A stretch of 64,000 nt of DNA from Clostridiales bacterium (GCA_019416935.1 DXWI01000002.1:62001-126000); one strand, 5' to 3'; positions 42,370-50,436 are shown, counted from the stretch's first letter. Notes: generated by a model from the letters alone, not told the origin. Program-made: numbers and translations.

Positions 42370-43763
42370 TGCCGAACATGAACCCGAAAAAGCTGCCCGC
42401 GCGCGAGCAGGCGCCGGACGTCCGCAATAAGAACTTCGACGAGGTTTCCCAGGGCTACGACGAGGCCATGGCCATGGAGGAGGCTGCGCGCTGCCTGAAC
42501 TGCAAGCACAAGCCCTGCGTGTCCGGCTGCCCGGTCAACGTGCGCATTCCGGAGTTTGTCCAGCTCGTCGCCGCCGGCAAATTCATGGAGGCGTATGACG
42601 TCATCACCTCAACGAACGGTCTGCCCGCCATCTGCGGCCGCGTGTGCCCGCAGGAGACGCAGTGCGAATCCAAGTGCGTACGCGGCATCAAGGGTGAGCC
42701 GGTCGGCATCGGCCGCCTGGAGCGCTTTGTCGCCGACTATGCCATGAGCCACGGCGCAAAGAGCGCCGAGCCCGCCGCACCGAACGGGAAGCGCGTTGCC
42801 ATCGTCGGCAGCGGCCCGGCCGGCCTGACCTGTGCGGGCGACCTGAAAAAGCTCGGCTATGACGTGACCGTGTTTGAAGCGCTGCATACCCCCGGCGGCG
42901 TGCTCGTATACGGCATTCCGGAGTTTCGTCTCCCGAAGAAGCTCGTGCGCCGCGAGATCAGCACGCTCGAGGCGATGGGCGTCAAGATCGAGACCAACAT
43001 GGTCATCGGCCGCTGCATCTCGCTCGATGAGCTGATGCAGGACGAGGGCTTCGACGCGGTGTTCGTCGGCTCCGGCGCGGGTCTGCCCCGCTTTCAGGGC
43101 ATTCCGGGTGAAAACCTCAACGGCGTATATTCCGCCAACGAGTTTCTCACCCGCATCAACCTCATGAAAGCCTATTCCTTCCCCGAGACCGATACGCCCG
43201 TTCAGGTCGGCAATTCCGTCGCGGTCGTCGGCGGCGGCAACGTCGCGATGGACGCGGCGCGCTGCGCAAAGCGGCTCGGTGCGGAGCATGTTTATATCGT
43301 GTATCGCCGCAGCGAGGCGGAAATGCCCGCGCGCGTGGAGGAGGTACACCATGCCAAGGAGGAGGGCATCGTCTTTTTGATGCTCACCAACCCGACGGAG
43401 ATCCTCGGCGATGAGAGCGGCCATGTCTCCGGCATGACCTGCGTGGAGATGGAGCTGGGCGAACCGGATGCTTCCGGTCGCCGCCGCCCGGTCGTCAAGC
43501 AGGGCAGCGAGCACAAGCTCGACGTGCAGACGGTCGTGATCGCCATCGGCAACAGCCCGAATCCGCTCATCAAGAACACGACGCCGGGCCTCGACACCCA
43601 GAAATGGGGCGGCATCATCGCAGATGAGGAGACTGGCAAAACAAGCAAGCCCTTCGTCTATGCGGGCGGCGACGCCGTCACCGGTGCGGCGACCGTTATC
43701 CTCGCCATGGGCGCCGGCAAGAAGGCTGCAGCGGCCATCCATGCGGAGCTCTCGGCCAAATAA
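42369..43763 (+). CDS. nfnB: NfnB: bifurcating transhydrogenase large subunit (GltD-like)
   Basis: A 464-aa flavoprotein carrying the bifurcating FAD. N-terminal Cys clusters for two 4Fe-4S centres are C42/C45/C50/C54 and C89/C93/C99/C103. They are followed by the FAD motif VAIVGSGPAGLTCAG and the NADP motif VAVVGGGNVAMDAARCAKR, with C-terminal AGGDAVTGAATVILAMGAGK. Often annotated as an NADPH glutamate synthase small subunit, but pairing with nfnA sets the function. ATG 42369 is preceded by AGGAGGTG inside nfnA. With PFOR it balances ferredoxin, NADH and NADPH. Its last 33 bp reappear alone at 49818. Confidence 0.9.
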   Translation: MPNMNPKKLPAREQAPDVRNKNFDEVSQGYDEAMAMEEAARCLNCKHKPCVSGCPVNVRIPEFVQLVAAGKFMEAYDVITSTNGLPAICGRVCPQETQCESKCVRGIKGEPVGIGRLERFVADYAMSHGAKSAEPAAPNGKRVAIVGSGPAGLTCAGDLKKLGYDVTVFEALHTPGGVLVYGIPEFRLPKKLVRREISTLEAMGVKIETNMVIGRCISLDELMQDEGFDAVFVGSGAGLPRFQGIPGENLNGVYSANEFLTRINLMKAYSFPETDTPVQVGNSVAVVGGGNVAMDAARCAKRLGAEHVYIVYRRSEAEMPARVEEVHHAKEEGIVFLMLTNPTEILGDESGHVSGMTCVEMELGEPDASGRRRPVVKQGSEHKLDVQTVVIAIGNSPNPLIKNTTPGLDTQKWGGIIADEETGKTSKPFVYAGGDAVTGAATVILAMGAGKKAAAAIHAELSAK

Positions 43764-43776
43764 AGCGATACAAAAC

Positions 43777-43805
43777 AAACCGCCCGGGATGCGACCGGGC
43801 GGTTT
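43777..43805 (+). terminator. nfnAB terminator
   Basis: 11-bp perfect stem AAACCGCCCGG/CCGGGCGGTTT with a 7-nt loop, then TGTTCATG. Confidence 0.75.
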
Positions 43806-43980
43806 GTTCATGCCTTCCGGCATACTTTTCACAAAACTGTACTCGGAGGATTGCAAGCTCGTTTCCATGGATTTGTGAAACCGGAAATCCTGCGGTGCGG
43901 CGGCTCATCTGTGCCACCGCACCGCTTATTTACTGTTGTGCAGCACCGTGCCGCCGATCGGCTCCGGCTGCTGCGGGGCA

Positions 43981-46302
43981 TCACCGGGTCTGCGCTTTCT
44001 TTTCGCGAAGCGCTGCCAGCACAACGTCCGGCGTGAGCGGCATGCGGAGGAAGCGGCAGCCGATGGCGTTTGCAACGGCGTTGGCGATCGCCGGTGCGCC
44101 GGGCACCATGACGATCTCACCGATACCGCGCGCGCCATAGGGACCGGTGGGTTCCGGCTTCTCCACAGCCTCGACGATCATCTCCGGCATATCGTCAATG
44201 GTCGGGATCTTATAGTCCACAAAGCTCGGATTCATCACGCGGCCTTCCTTGAGCTTCAGCTCCTCAAACAGCGCGGTGCCGAGCGCCTGCACCATGGCGC
44301 CCTCGGCCTGACCCTCATACATCTGCGGGTTGATGACCTTGCCCGCATCGAACACGGAGACCATCTTGAGCACCTTGATGTTGCCGGTTTCCGTATCGAC
44401 CTCGACCTCGGCGCCGTTGACGCCCATGCTCCAGAAGGCGACGGGCTTGGGCGAAAGGCCGGTCTTGACGTCTGCCGCAATATTGTTCGGCACGGTGAAC
44501 GCGCCCACGCCGATCATCGGACCGCCGATGCCGCTCTGATCCGGCAGGGACAGGCCCAGCGCGAAGGTGCTGATCGGCACCTTGACGTCCGGATAGAACT
44601 TGCGGCAGACAAAGCCGTTCTCGAGATACAGATCGTTCTTCCAGGTCCCCATTTTGATCTGGGCAAGCTCCAGGATCTTGTTGCGCAGGTCCTCGGCTGC
44701 GAGCTTGGTCGCATTGCCCGCGCAGTAGGTCGAACGGGAGGCGACCGTCTGCCACTCATAGGGTGTATGGTCGGTATCGCCGGTGCGCACGGTGATCTTA
44801 TCCGGGCTGACGGTCAGCGTTTCCGCTGCGATCTGCGCCATGACCGTATCGGAGCCCTGGCCCATGTCGTGGCAGGAGCAGAGCAGCACGAATGTGCCAT
44901 CCTCGTTCATGCGGATGATAACGGAGGATGCGACGTCCGTGGGCATGGACGGGGCTTTCCAGCCGCCCGCGATCCCCTTGCCGCGGAGCTTTGTCGGACT
45001 GCCGGAGGGCTCGCAGGGCTTGTCGTACTCGATGAGCTCCGCAGCGCGCTCCAGACACTCCTGATAGCCCGCGACCTCGATGGTCTGGCCCGTTGCGGAC
45101 AGGCCGCCCTCGCGGATGCCGTTTATGCGGCGGATTTCCAGCGGAGAAATGCCCATTTCGCCGGCGATCATATCGATGTTCTGCTCGATGGCAAAGTGGA
45201 TCTCGCTCATGCCGAAGCCGCGGTACGGGCCGCCAACTGGGTGGTTGGTGTAGACGCAGTAACTGTCGGTGGCAATGTTTTCAATGTCGTACGGGCCCAC
45301 GCAGCCCCAACCGGCGGCCTTGACGATGTTGACGCCGTACTCGGTGTACGCACCGCCGTCCCAGGCGAGGGTGTTCTTCGAGCCGATGATCTTGCCGTCC
45401 TTGCGCAGTGCGGTCTGGATGCGGATGTGCAGACCCTGCCGCACATAGGCGTACTGGAACTCATCCTCGCGCGTATAGGTCAGCTTGACCGGGCGGCCCG
45501 GACAGCGCATGGCCAGCGGGATCACGATGCCCTCCAGCGTGGTTCCGGCCTTGCAGCCGAAGCCGCCGCCGACCGCCTTGCTGATAACGCGGATCTTGTT
45601 GAGCGGAAAATCAAAGGTCTCCGCCAGCGCGCGGCGCACCGCGAACGGCGACTGGCAGGCGGCCCAGATGGTCAGCTCGCCATCGGGCATATACTGTGCG
45701 GTGCAGGCGTGCGGCTCAATCGGCACATGCTGCACATGCGGGATGTAGAAGCTGTGGTCGAACACGCGGTCAGCCTCGGCAAAGGCCTTCTCCGCATCGC
45801 CCTTTCTCAGCACATAGTGGTGCGAAATGTTCGTGCCCTTCTGCGGATAGAAGATGGGGAGCACCTTGTAGGTGTGCAGATCGGGATGAATGAGCGGCGC
45901 ATCCGGCTTCATGCCCTCCAGCGCGTCAAACACCGCGGGCAGCTCCTCGTATTCCACCTCGATGAGGCGGCAGGCCTCTTCCGCAATCTCCGCGCTTTCC
46001 GCTGCGACGGCCGCCACCGGCTCGCCGCGGAACTTTGCCGTACCCACGGCGAGGAAATTCTTGTCCTCCAGATACAGGCCGCTGCGCTTTTTATAGCAGT
46101 CGCCCGTGATCACGCAGCGAACGCCGTCCAGCGCCTCCGCCTTGCTGGTGTCGATGGAGAGGATCCTTGCATGCGCATACGGGCTGCGCTTGACCTGTGC
46201 GTACAGCGGCCGCGAAAAGCGGATATCGTCCGCGAACTGCGCGGTACCCGTGACCTTTTTGACGGCGTCGAGCCGCTCAACGGATTGACCTACGACCTTC
46301 AT
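43981..46302 (-). CDS. xdhA: Xanthine-dehydrogenase-family molybdopterin subunit
   Basis: The catalytic Mo subunit of 773 aa, close in size to E. coli XdhA. It starts VGQSVERLDAVKKVTGTAQFADD and carries VGGGFGCKAGTTLEG, the substrate-loop GGPYRGFGMSEIHFAIEQN, CSCHDMGQGSDTVMAQIAAET and the catalytic Glu in GARGIGEIVMVPG. Oxidative hydroxylation of a purine or another aromatic N-heterocycle is expected. Organisation as three separate subunits (B-C-A) contrasts with the fused XdhD at 15.7 kb. It overlaps xdhC by 4 bp. Confidence 0.9.
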   Translation of the reverse strand: MKVVGQSVERLDAVKKVTGTAQFADDIRFSRPLYAQVKRSPYAHARILSIDTSKAEALDGVRCVITGDCYKKRSGLYLEDKNFLAVGTAKFRGEPVAAVAAESAEIAEEACRLIEVEYEELPAVFDALEGMKPDAPLIHPDLHTYKVLPIFYPQKGTNISHHYVLRKGDAEKAFAEADRVFDHSFYIPHVQHVPIEPHACTAQYMPDGELTIWAACQSPFAVRRALAETFDFPLNKIRVISKAVGGGFGCKAGTTLEGIVIPLAMRCPGRPVKLTYTREDEFQYAYVRQGLHIRIQTALRKDGKIIGSKNTLAWDGGAYTEYGVNIVKAAGWGCVGPYDIENIATDSYCVYTNHPVGGPYRGFGMSEIHFAIEQNIDMIAGEMGISPLEIRRINGIREGGLSATGQTIEVAGYQECLERAAELIEYDKPCEPSGSPTKLRGKGIAGGWKAPSMPTDVASSVIIRMNEDGTFVLLCSCHDMGQGSDTVMAQIAAETLTVSPDKITVRTGDTDHTPYEWQTVASRSTYCAGNATKLAAEDLRNKILELAQIKMGTWKNDLYLENGFVCRKFYPDVKVPISTFALGLSLPDQSGIGGPMIGVGAFTVPNNIAADVKTGLSPKPVAFWSMGVNGAEVEVDTETGNIKVLKMVSVFDAGKVINPQMYEGQAEGAMVQALGTALFEELKLKEGRVMNPSFVDYKIPTIDDMPEMIVEAVEKPEPTGPYGARGIGEIVMVPGAPAIANAVANAIGCRFLRMPLTPDVVLAALREKKAQTR

Positions 46303-46775
46303 TTTTCGTATACCCCCTTTGCAGCGACTGCCTCAATGGCCTCGACGATCTTCTTGTAGCCCGTGCAGCGGCAGAGGTTGCCGCTCATAGCGCAGGCGAT
46401 GTCCTCCCGCGAGGGATGCGGGTTCTCGCGCAGCAGCGCTTCCGCGCTCATGAGCATGCCCGGCGTGCAGAAGCCGCACTGGAACGCCATGTGCTCGATG
46501 AACGCTTCCTGCAGGGGAGAAAGCTTATCCCCATCGGCGAGTCCCTCCACGGTTTCGATGTGTTTGCCGTTCAGCTCCGGCGCAAGGATCAGGCACGCGT
46601 TGACGGCTTTGCCGTCCATAATGACCGTGCACGCGCCGCACTCGCCCGCGCCGCAGCCCTCCTTCGTACCGGTCAGCGCGAGATCATTCCGCAGCACGGA
46701 CAGGAGCGTACGGTTTGCGGGAACGAGCAATTCGATCGGTTCTCCGTTGACAAAAAACTTTACCCGGTATTCCAT
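46299..46775 (-). CDS. xdhC: Xanthine-dehydrogenase-family 2Fe-2S subunit
   Basis: A 158-aa subunit with two 2Fe-2S clusters: plant-type C41/C46/C49/C61 (EGCGAGECGACTV) and the alpha-helical cluster C100/C103/C135/C137 (QCGFCTPGM, GNLCRCTGYKK). It relays electrons from Mo to FAD. GGAGG lies 7 nt before ATG 46775 but only 1 nt before the in-frame ATG at 46781, so the inner ATG is chosen. The gene ends in an ATGA overlap with xdhA. Confidence 0.92.
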   Translation of the reverse strand: MEYRVKFFVNGEPIELLVPANRTLLSVLRNDLALTGTKEGCGAGECGACTVIMDGKAVNACLILAPELNGKHIETVEGLADGDKLSPLQEAFIEHMAFQCGFCTPGMLMSAEALLRENPHPSREDIACAMSGNLCRCTGYKKIVEAIEAVAAKGVYEK

Positions 46776-46787
46776 CGTCATCCCTCC

Positions 46788-47618
46788 TTATGCCAGCTTG
46801 CCAAGGGCGTCGCGCACGATATAGGAGACCATATCGAGACGGTACTGCCGGTCGGCGCGCACGTCATCGATGGGGCTGACCTCGGTTGCGGCCAGCGCGG
46901 CCGCTTCCTGTATGAGCGCTTCGTCCAGCACCTTTCCGGCGAGCAGCGCCTCCGTCTTGTCAAGGCGCAGCGGCATTGGCGCCACGGAGCCCATGGCGAT
47001 ACGCCAGCCATCCGCCGTCTTCAGCACGGTGCCGCATACGGTGGACAGGTCGACCTGACTGCGGCGGGAGATCTTGTAGAACTCGCCCTCCGCCTTCCGG
47101 ACCGGCAGGCGGATGCCGGTGACCAGCTCGCCGTCCTGCAGATCCACCCTGCGGACAAACTTGATAAAATCGCGGATCGGGACCTCGCGCCGGCCGTCGG
47201 GGCCAGCGATCTCCACAACCGCGTCGTAGCAGTAGAGCGGCGTTGCGGTATCCGCAAGCGGCGAGGCGTTGACAATGTTGCCGATGCAGGTGGCGCGGTT
47301 GCGCACCTGTTTGCTGCCGACGGAGCCCGCAGCCTTTGCGAGCGTCGGATAGTTGGCCCTGACAGCCTCGTTTGCGGTGATCTCATTCATCGTGACCAGC
47401 GCGCCGATATGGAGGCCGTCCTGTTCGGAGAAGGTGATCCCGTCAAGGCCCGGAACGGCTTTGAGGTCGATCACATAGTCCGGCGTCATCAGATTGTCGC
47501 GCATGCGCACGACCACATCGGTCGCGCCCGCCATGAACACGGCGGATGCCCCGTGCTCCTTTTTGAACGCGATGGCTTCCTCCAGCGTCTGGGGAAGCAG
47601 GTACTGAAAGTCTCTCAA
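46788..47618 (-). CDS. xdhB: Xanthine-dehydrogenase-family FAD subunit
   Basis: The CoxM/XdhB-type FAD-binding subunit of 276 aa. It has FMAGATDVVVRMRDN near residue 28, GSKQVRNRATCIGNIVNASPLADTA (first part binds FAD) and a C-terminal CO-dehydrogenase flavoprotein domain. The start codon is TTG 47618 with AAAGGAG 7 nt upstream; no nearby ATG fits the N-terminal MRDFQYLLP pattern. It passes electrons to NAD+ or another carrier. It is the only stand-alone XDH FAD subunit in the window and could in principle also serve XdhD. Confidence 0.9.
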   Translation of the reverse strand: MRDFQYLLPQTLEEAIAFKKEHGASAVFMAGATDVVVRMRDNLMTPDYVIDLKAVPGLDGITFSEQDGLHIGALVTMNEITANEAVRANYPTLAKAAGSVGSKQVRNRATCIGNIVNASPLADTATPLYCYDAVVEIAGPDGRREVPIRDFIKFVRRVDLQDGELVTGIRLPVRKAEGEFYKISRRSQVDLSTVCGTVLKTADGWRIAMGSVAPMPLRLDKTEALLAGKVLDEALIQEAAALAATEVSPIDDVRADRQYRLDMVSYIVRDALGKLA

Positions 47619-47654
47619 GATGGTGCTCCTTTCTGCTTGAAAATGGTGCCCGAT

Positions 47655-48572
47655 TTATGTTGGAAATTCGCGTTTGAGGATTTGTTCTGCGTGGTTCGTC
47701 AGCGATGCGGTGATGCGGCGGTAGGTTTTCAGCAGCGTCTGCGCCTCCTCTGTCAGCTCGCTCCCGCCGCCGGATGTGCCGCCGAGCTTTCGCACCAGCA
47801 GCGGTACGCCGAGGGCGCGCTCCGCGTCGCCCAGCAGCAGCCATGCGCGGCTGTAGGAGATGCCGCCCCCCGCGCAGGCCGAGCGGAGAGAGCCGCTCTC
47901 ACAAACGGCGGAGAGCAGCTGGATCAGCCGCTCATCGACGGAGAAGTCCCCGTACTGCAGCGCGACGCCGAGCCGGATACCGTCCGGCCTCGCGGCCCGG
48001 TGCTGGGCCTGTACGGCCTGGAGCGTTTCCTCGGTGTTGACGGCGATGAGCACGCCCTCATCGTCCACCGCCACGCGCGTCACAAGCGCCGCGTTTTCTT
48101 CGACAAAGCCGCGCAGGCCGCGCCTGCCGCAATAGTCCTGCAGCGCCGCAAAGCAGGCCCGCCGCACCAGTACGGGGTGGCCGATGCGCCTGCCGTGCTG
48201 CGGCACGGCGATCGGTGTATCGCAGGCAAGCAGCGCGTGCAGCGTCTCCTTGCTCAGATAGGGAACGGCCGCGGGGGTGATCAGCACGGCGTCAACGTCA
48301 CCGATGGCGGCAAGGCCGAGCTTGATCGAGTCGATCATCTCGGTATGCTCATAGTCCTCGTTGCGCACGAGCGTGACCGCGCTGTGCGCCAGATGCCGCT
48401 CGAGCATCGCCGCATGGTAGCCCGTCACCACAATGATGGGCGAGATGCCTGCGCGCCGGAAGGCCTGCACCTGCCGCTGGATCATGGTCGTTCCGCCAAC
48501 CTTCAGCATGGGCAGAAAGCGCTCCGTCTGCGCGGGCACGCCCGCTGCCGAGATCAGTGCTGCGCAACGCAT
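47655..48572 (-). CDS. MobA/MocA-like nucleotidyltransferase fused to a ModE-type HTH domain
   Basis: 305 aa in two parts. Residues 1 to about 190 form an NTP-transferase domain (CAALISAAGVPAQTERFLPM, TMIQRQVQAFRRAGISPIIV, PVLVRRACF) akin to molybdenum-cofactor cytidylyl/guanylyltransferases, though its first loop lacks the LAGGxSxRMG form. Residues 200-305 match the ModE DNA-binding domain (LLSAVCESGSLRSACAGGGI, SYSRAWLLLGDAERALGVPL, RKLGGTSGGGSELTEEAQTL). It starts at ATG 48572 behind AGGAGGG, 19 bp inside the preceding mocA-like gene. A ModE operator precedes the operon, so autoregulation is likely. The TOBE molybdate-sensing part of classic ModE is absent. Confidence 0.85.
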   Translation of the reverse strand: MRCAALISAAGVPAQTERFLPMLKVGGTTMIQRQVQAFRRAGISPIIVVTGYHAAMLERHLAHSAVTLVRNEDYEHTEMIDSIKLGLAAIGDVDAVLITPAAVPYLSKETLHALLACDTPIAVPQHGRRIGHPVLVRRACFAALQDYCGRRGLRGFVEENAALVTRVAVDDEGVLIAVNTEETLQAVQAQHRAARPDGIRLGVALQYGDFSVDERLIQLLSAVCESGSLRSACAGGGISYSRAWLLLGDAERALGVPLLVRKLGGTSGGGSELTEEAQTLLKTYRRITASLTNHAEQILKREFPT

Positions 48573-49174
48573 GCGTCCCTCCTGTGCAGCAGCATCCGCT
48601 GGTAGTCGGCGGGCGTATCGACGTCGATCTCGCAGCCTTCATCGTCCGTCAGCACATAGGCAATGCGGCCGGCCAGCGAGGCAAAGGCGCCGCGCAGCCC
48701 GCCCTCGCCCGCATAACCCTCGATGGTTGCAAAGCAGCTCCGGTGCAGAAGGGGAGGATGCAGGCGGCGCATATCGCGGCTCGGAAAAACGAGCGATGCG
48801 CCGGTCTGTTCCATGCGGCGGATCAGGCGGGGCAGCAGCGTATACGGCACCATGGGCATATCCGCAGGCAGCAGGAACACCGCTTCGGCGTCGGAGACGG
48901 ACGCCAGATCCGCAAGACCGATCTGAATGGAGAGCAGCATGTCCGAAGTCGCGTACGCGCAGTTGGGGACAAAGCGCACCGGCAGGTGCGAGAGCGCGCG
49001 AACCAGCGCGTCGCCGTTTTTGCCGACAACCACCCAGACATCCTCGATGCCCGCATCAAAAAAAGTCTGTACCGTATGCTCGATCATTGGTTTGCCGCCG
49101 ATGGGAAGAAGCGGTTTGAATGCGCCCATGCGCTCCGACAGGCCGGCGGCGGCGATCAGTCCTGCAGCCTTCAT
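48554..49174 (-). CDS. MocA/MobA-like molybdenum cofactor nucleotidyltransferase
   Basis: A 206-aa NTP transferase. The signature AAGLSERMGAFKPLLPIGGKP (20 of these residues form the nucleotide loop) is followed by MIEHTVQTFFDAGIEDVWVV, FLLPADMPMVPYTL and FPSRDMRRLHPPLLHRSCF, as in MocA, which attaches CMP to Mo-molybdopterin for XDH-type enzymes. First gene of the Mo-hydroxylase operon, consistent with dedicated cofactor maturation for XdhABC. The start is ATG 49174 (MKAAGLIAAAG) with AGGG about 10 nt upstream; an ATG 9 bp earlier would place that element too close. Confidence 0.87.
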   Translation of the reverse strand: MKAAGLIAAAGLSERMGAFKPLLPIGGKPMIEHTVQTFFDAGIEDVWVVVGKNGDALVRALSHLPVRFVPNCAYATSDMLLSIQIGLADLASVSDAEAVFLLPADMPMVPYTLLPRLIRRMEQTGASLVFPSRDMRRLHPPLLHRSCFATIEGYAGEGGLRGAFASLAGRIAYVLTDDEGCEIDVDTPADYQRMLLHRRDACVAQH

Positions 49175-49248
49175 AGATAACATCCCTGCCGTTGGAAAAG
49201 ATATTTTCTCTTTTTCAGAATGCCAGAGGCGCTTTGAAAAGTCAATAG

Positions 49249-49272
49249 CGTTATTCTGAATCGGATATAACG
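49249..49272. promoter_or_regulatory. ModE operator upstream of the mocA-xdh operon
   Basis: Half-sites CGTTAT (49249-49254) and ATAACG (49267-49272) are separated by 12 bp, the same half-sites and spacing as the E. coli modA ModE operator; the dyad extends one more base each side (G...C). It lies 75 bp before the first gene, directly upstream of a TTGACT -35-like element (49240-49245), so activation or repression are both possible. Confidence 0.72.
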
Positions 49273-49413
49273 CAAAGTGCCCGTTTTTGCCGCGTTTCGT
49301 TATCCTCAATCGTAAACAATGATGCGCCGGATGCCCGGTTTTGGGGCAATAAAATAGCGCCGCCGTTCACCGGCAGCGCATACAAACCGACCGTTGGCCG
49401 CGCAAAAATTTTT

Positions 49414-49758
49414 TCAGAATTCCGGGATCGCGTCCGGAGGGCAGTTCCAGCTGTTTCGGATTCTGTGATGCTCCAGCCCCGCGTAAAACGAGCTTTCGCG
49501 CACCTGCATGGCGCATTTCGGCCCCGCCTGGAAGGAACCGTCGTCCGCAACGGAACGGAAAGCGAGCAGCAGGCAGGCCTCCCTGTCACCATCCGAGACG
49601 CGCACAAATACCATGACGCGGCCGTAGGCATCCCGCTCAAGCTCCGCCACCTCCAAAAAGGCCAGCGTCTCCCGCTCCCGCTCAAACAGAGCCGAAGCGA
49701 GCTTTTCGGCGGCTTCCCGTACCGCCGCGGTCGCTTCCGTACCGCCATAGGTCAGCAT
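49414..49758 (-). CDS. Hypothetical protein, 114 aa
   Basis: Not recognised. A small soluble protein, helical at the N-terminus (TEATAAVREAAEKLASALFE), then beta-rich (YGRVMVFVRVSDGDREACLL) and a Cys-containing C-terminus ending WNCPPDAIPEF. No signal peptide or membrane segment. ATG 49758 is preceded by GGGGGGATG, and an extended -10 (TGCTATACT) lies 25 bp further up. The longer upstream frame passes through the promoter and is rejected. It sits between the Mo-hydroxylase operon and the small N/Q-rich gene pair; no functional link can be made. Confidence 0.65.
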   Translation of the reverse strand: MLTYGGTEATAAVREAAEKLASALFERERETLAFLEVAELERDAYGRVMVFVRVSDGDREACLLLAFRSVADDGSFQAGPKCAMQVRESSFYAGLEHHRIRNSWNCPPDAIPEF

Positions 49759-49783
49759 ACAACATCCCCCCGCTTTTTTTTGC

Positions 49784-49792
49784 AGTATAGCA
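49784..49792 (-). promoter_or_regulatory. Extended -10 promoter for the 114-aa hypothetical gene
   Basis: Minus strand TGC plus TATACT (49784-49789). Confidence 0.5.
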
Positions 49793-49817
49793 CAGGTGCA
49801 GCGGCAATGCAAACCGC

Positions 49818-49851
49818 GCGGCCATCCACGCGGAGCTCTCGGCCAAATAAA
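49818..49851 (+). pseudogene. Detached copy of the last 34 bp of nfnB
   Basis: 33 of 34 bases agree with 43731-43764, the end of nfnB plus its stop. In frame it still reads AAIHAELSAK followed by TAA. Nothing upstream continues the nfnB reading frame. A 3' gene relic or local duplication. Confidence 0.7.
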
Positions 49852-49876
49852 ACAACGGTATTTTGAAAAGAGCAGA

Positions 49877-49908
49877 AACGGGAAGCGGGCAATCGCCCGC
49901 TTCCCGTT
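49877..49908 (-). terminator. Terminator of the small-gene pair
   Basis: 14-bp stem (49877-49890 with 49895-49908; arm AACGGGAAGCGGGC), 4-nt loop, followed on the minus strand by TCTGCTCTTTTC. Confidence 0.75.
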
Positions 49909-49912
49909 CGTT

Positions 49913-50068
49913 TCAGAGATCGTCTGCGTCCTGAACCGGTTCGCCGCCATCCACCGGACAGCCGGTATAGCTTCCCTGTACGTCGGACAGGATGTCGTTG
50001 TTCCGGTCACGCCGTCCGGTTTTGGGCAGTTGTGCGGCCGCCCTGGCCGCGCGCTTTCTCTCTCCCAT
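49913..50068 (-). CDS. Small conserved-looking protein ending VQDADDL
   Basis: 51 aa: a basic N-terminus (MGERKRAARAAAQLPKTGRR) and an acidic, Gly/Pro-rich tail with SDVQGSYTGCP and GEPVQDADDL. I have the impression that such short proteins with a GSYTG...VQDADDL tail are widespread in clostridia, without a known role; I cannot verify this here. The ATG at 50068 overlaps the stop of the preceding N/Q-rich gene in a TGATG, so the two are translationally coupled. A strong terminator follows 5 bp after the stop. Confidence 0.6.
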   Translation of the reverse strand: MGERKRAARAAAQLPKTGRRDRNNDILSDVQGSYTGCPVDGGEPVQDADDL

Positions 50069-50223
50069 CAGAACTGGTTCTGATTCTGGTTCTGGTTCTG
50101 CCGGTTGTTCTGCTGCTTCTGCTGGTTCTGCTTCTGCTGCTGATTCTGGTTCTGCCGGTTGTTCTGCTGTTTCTGCTGGTTCTGGTTCTGTTGGTACTGG
50201 TTGTTCTCCTCGTAAAAGCTCAC
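50068..50223 (-). CDS. Small Asn/Gln-rich protein
   Basis: 51 aa starting at GTG 50223 (AAAGGAG 9 nt upstream): MSFYEENNQYQQNQNQ then almost only Q, N, K and R in repeats of the type QQKQQNNRQNQNQ, ending NQNQNQF. Composition recalls gamma-type small acid-soluble spore proteins, but their conserved FGTEF block is missing, so that name is not given. The DNA is an imperfect CAGAAC-type tandem array (about 50072-50200). Two other frames are also open here; the start signal and coupling to the next gene favour this one. Confidence 0.55.
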   Translation of the reverse strand: MSFYEENNQYQQNQNQQKQQNNRQNQNQQQKQNQQKQQNNRQNQNQNQNQF

Positions 50224-50373
50224 CTGTTTTCGCTCCTTTCCAAAGTATGTTTGCGGCAGACAGCACGGACTGTGGTCCGCCACGAAATTAGTTTGCCCTT
50301 GCGCCGTCGACTTTTGCGTGCCAGTTTTGAACATTTTTTGACGCTATTTTCCGCCGGTGCCGCTCGGCTGCGG

Positions 50374-50402
50374 TTGCGCATCGCCGGCGCACGGCGTATA
50401 AT
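50374..50402 (+). promoter_or_regulatory. murC promoter
   Basis: TTGCGC (50374-50379), 17-bp spacer, TATAAT (50397-50402). Confidence 0.72.
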
Positions 50403-50436
50403 AAATAGAAAACTTTTTTGGAACGGGGGCTTTTTC

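Noticed and set aside
43936..48605. Two long plus-strand frames (807 and 729 codons) across the xdh operon
   Set aside because: Shadows of xdhA, xdhC, xdhB and the MocA-like genes.
50072..50200. Tandem repeat array, considered as CRISPR
   Set aside because: Short in-frame Q/N codon repeats without constant spacers; no cas genes.
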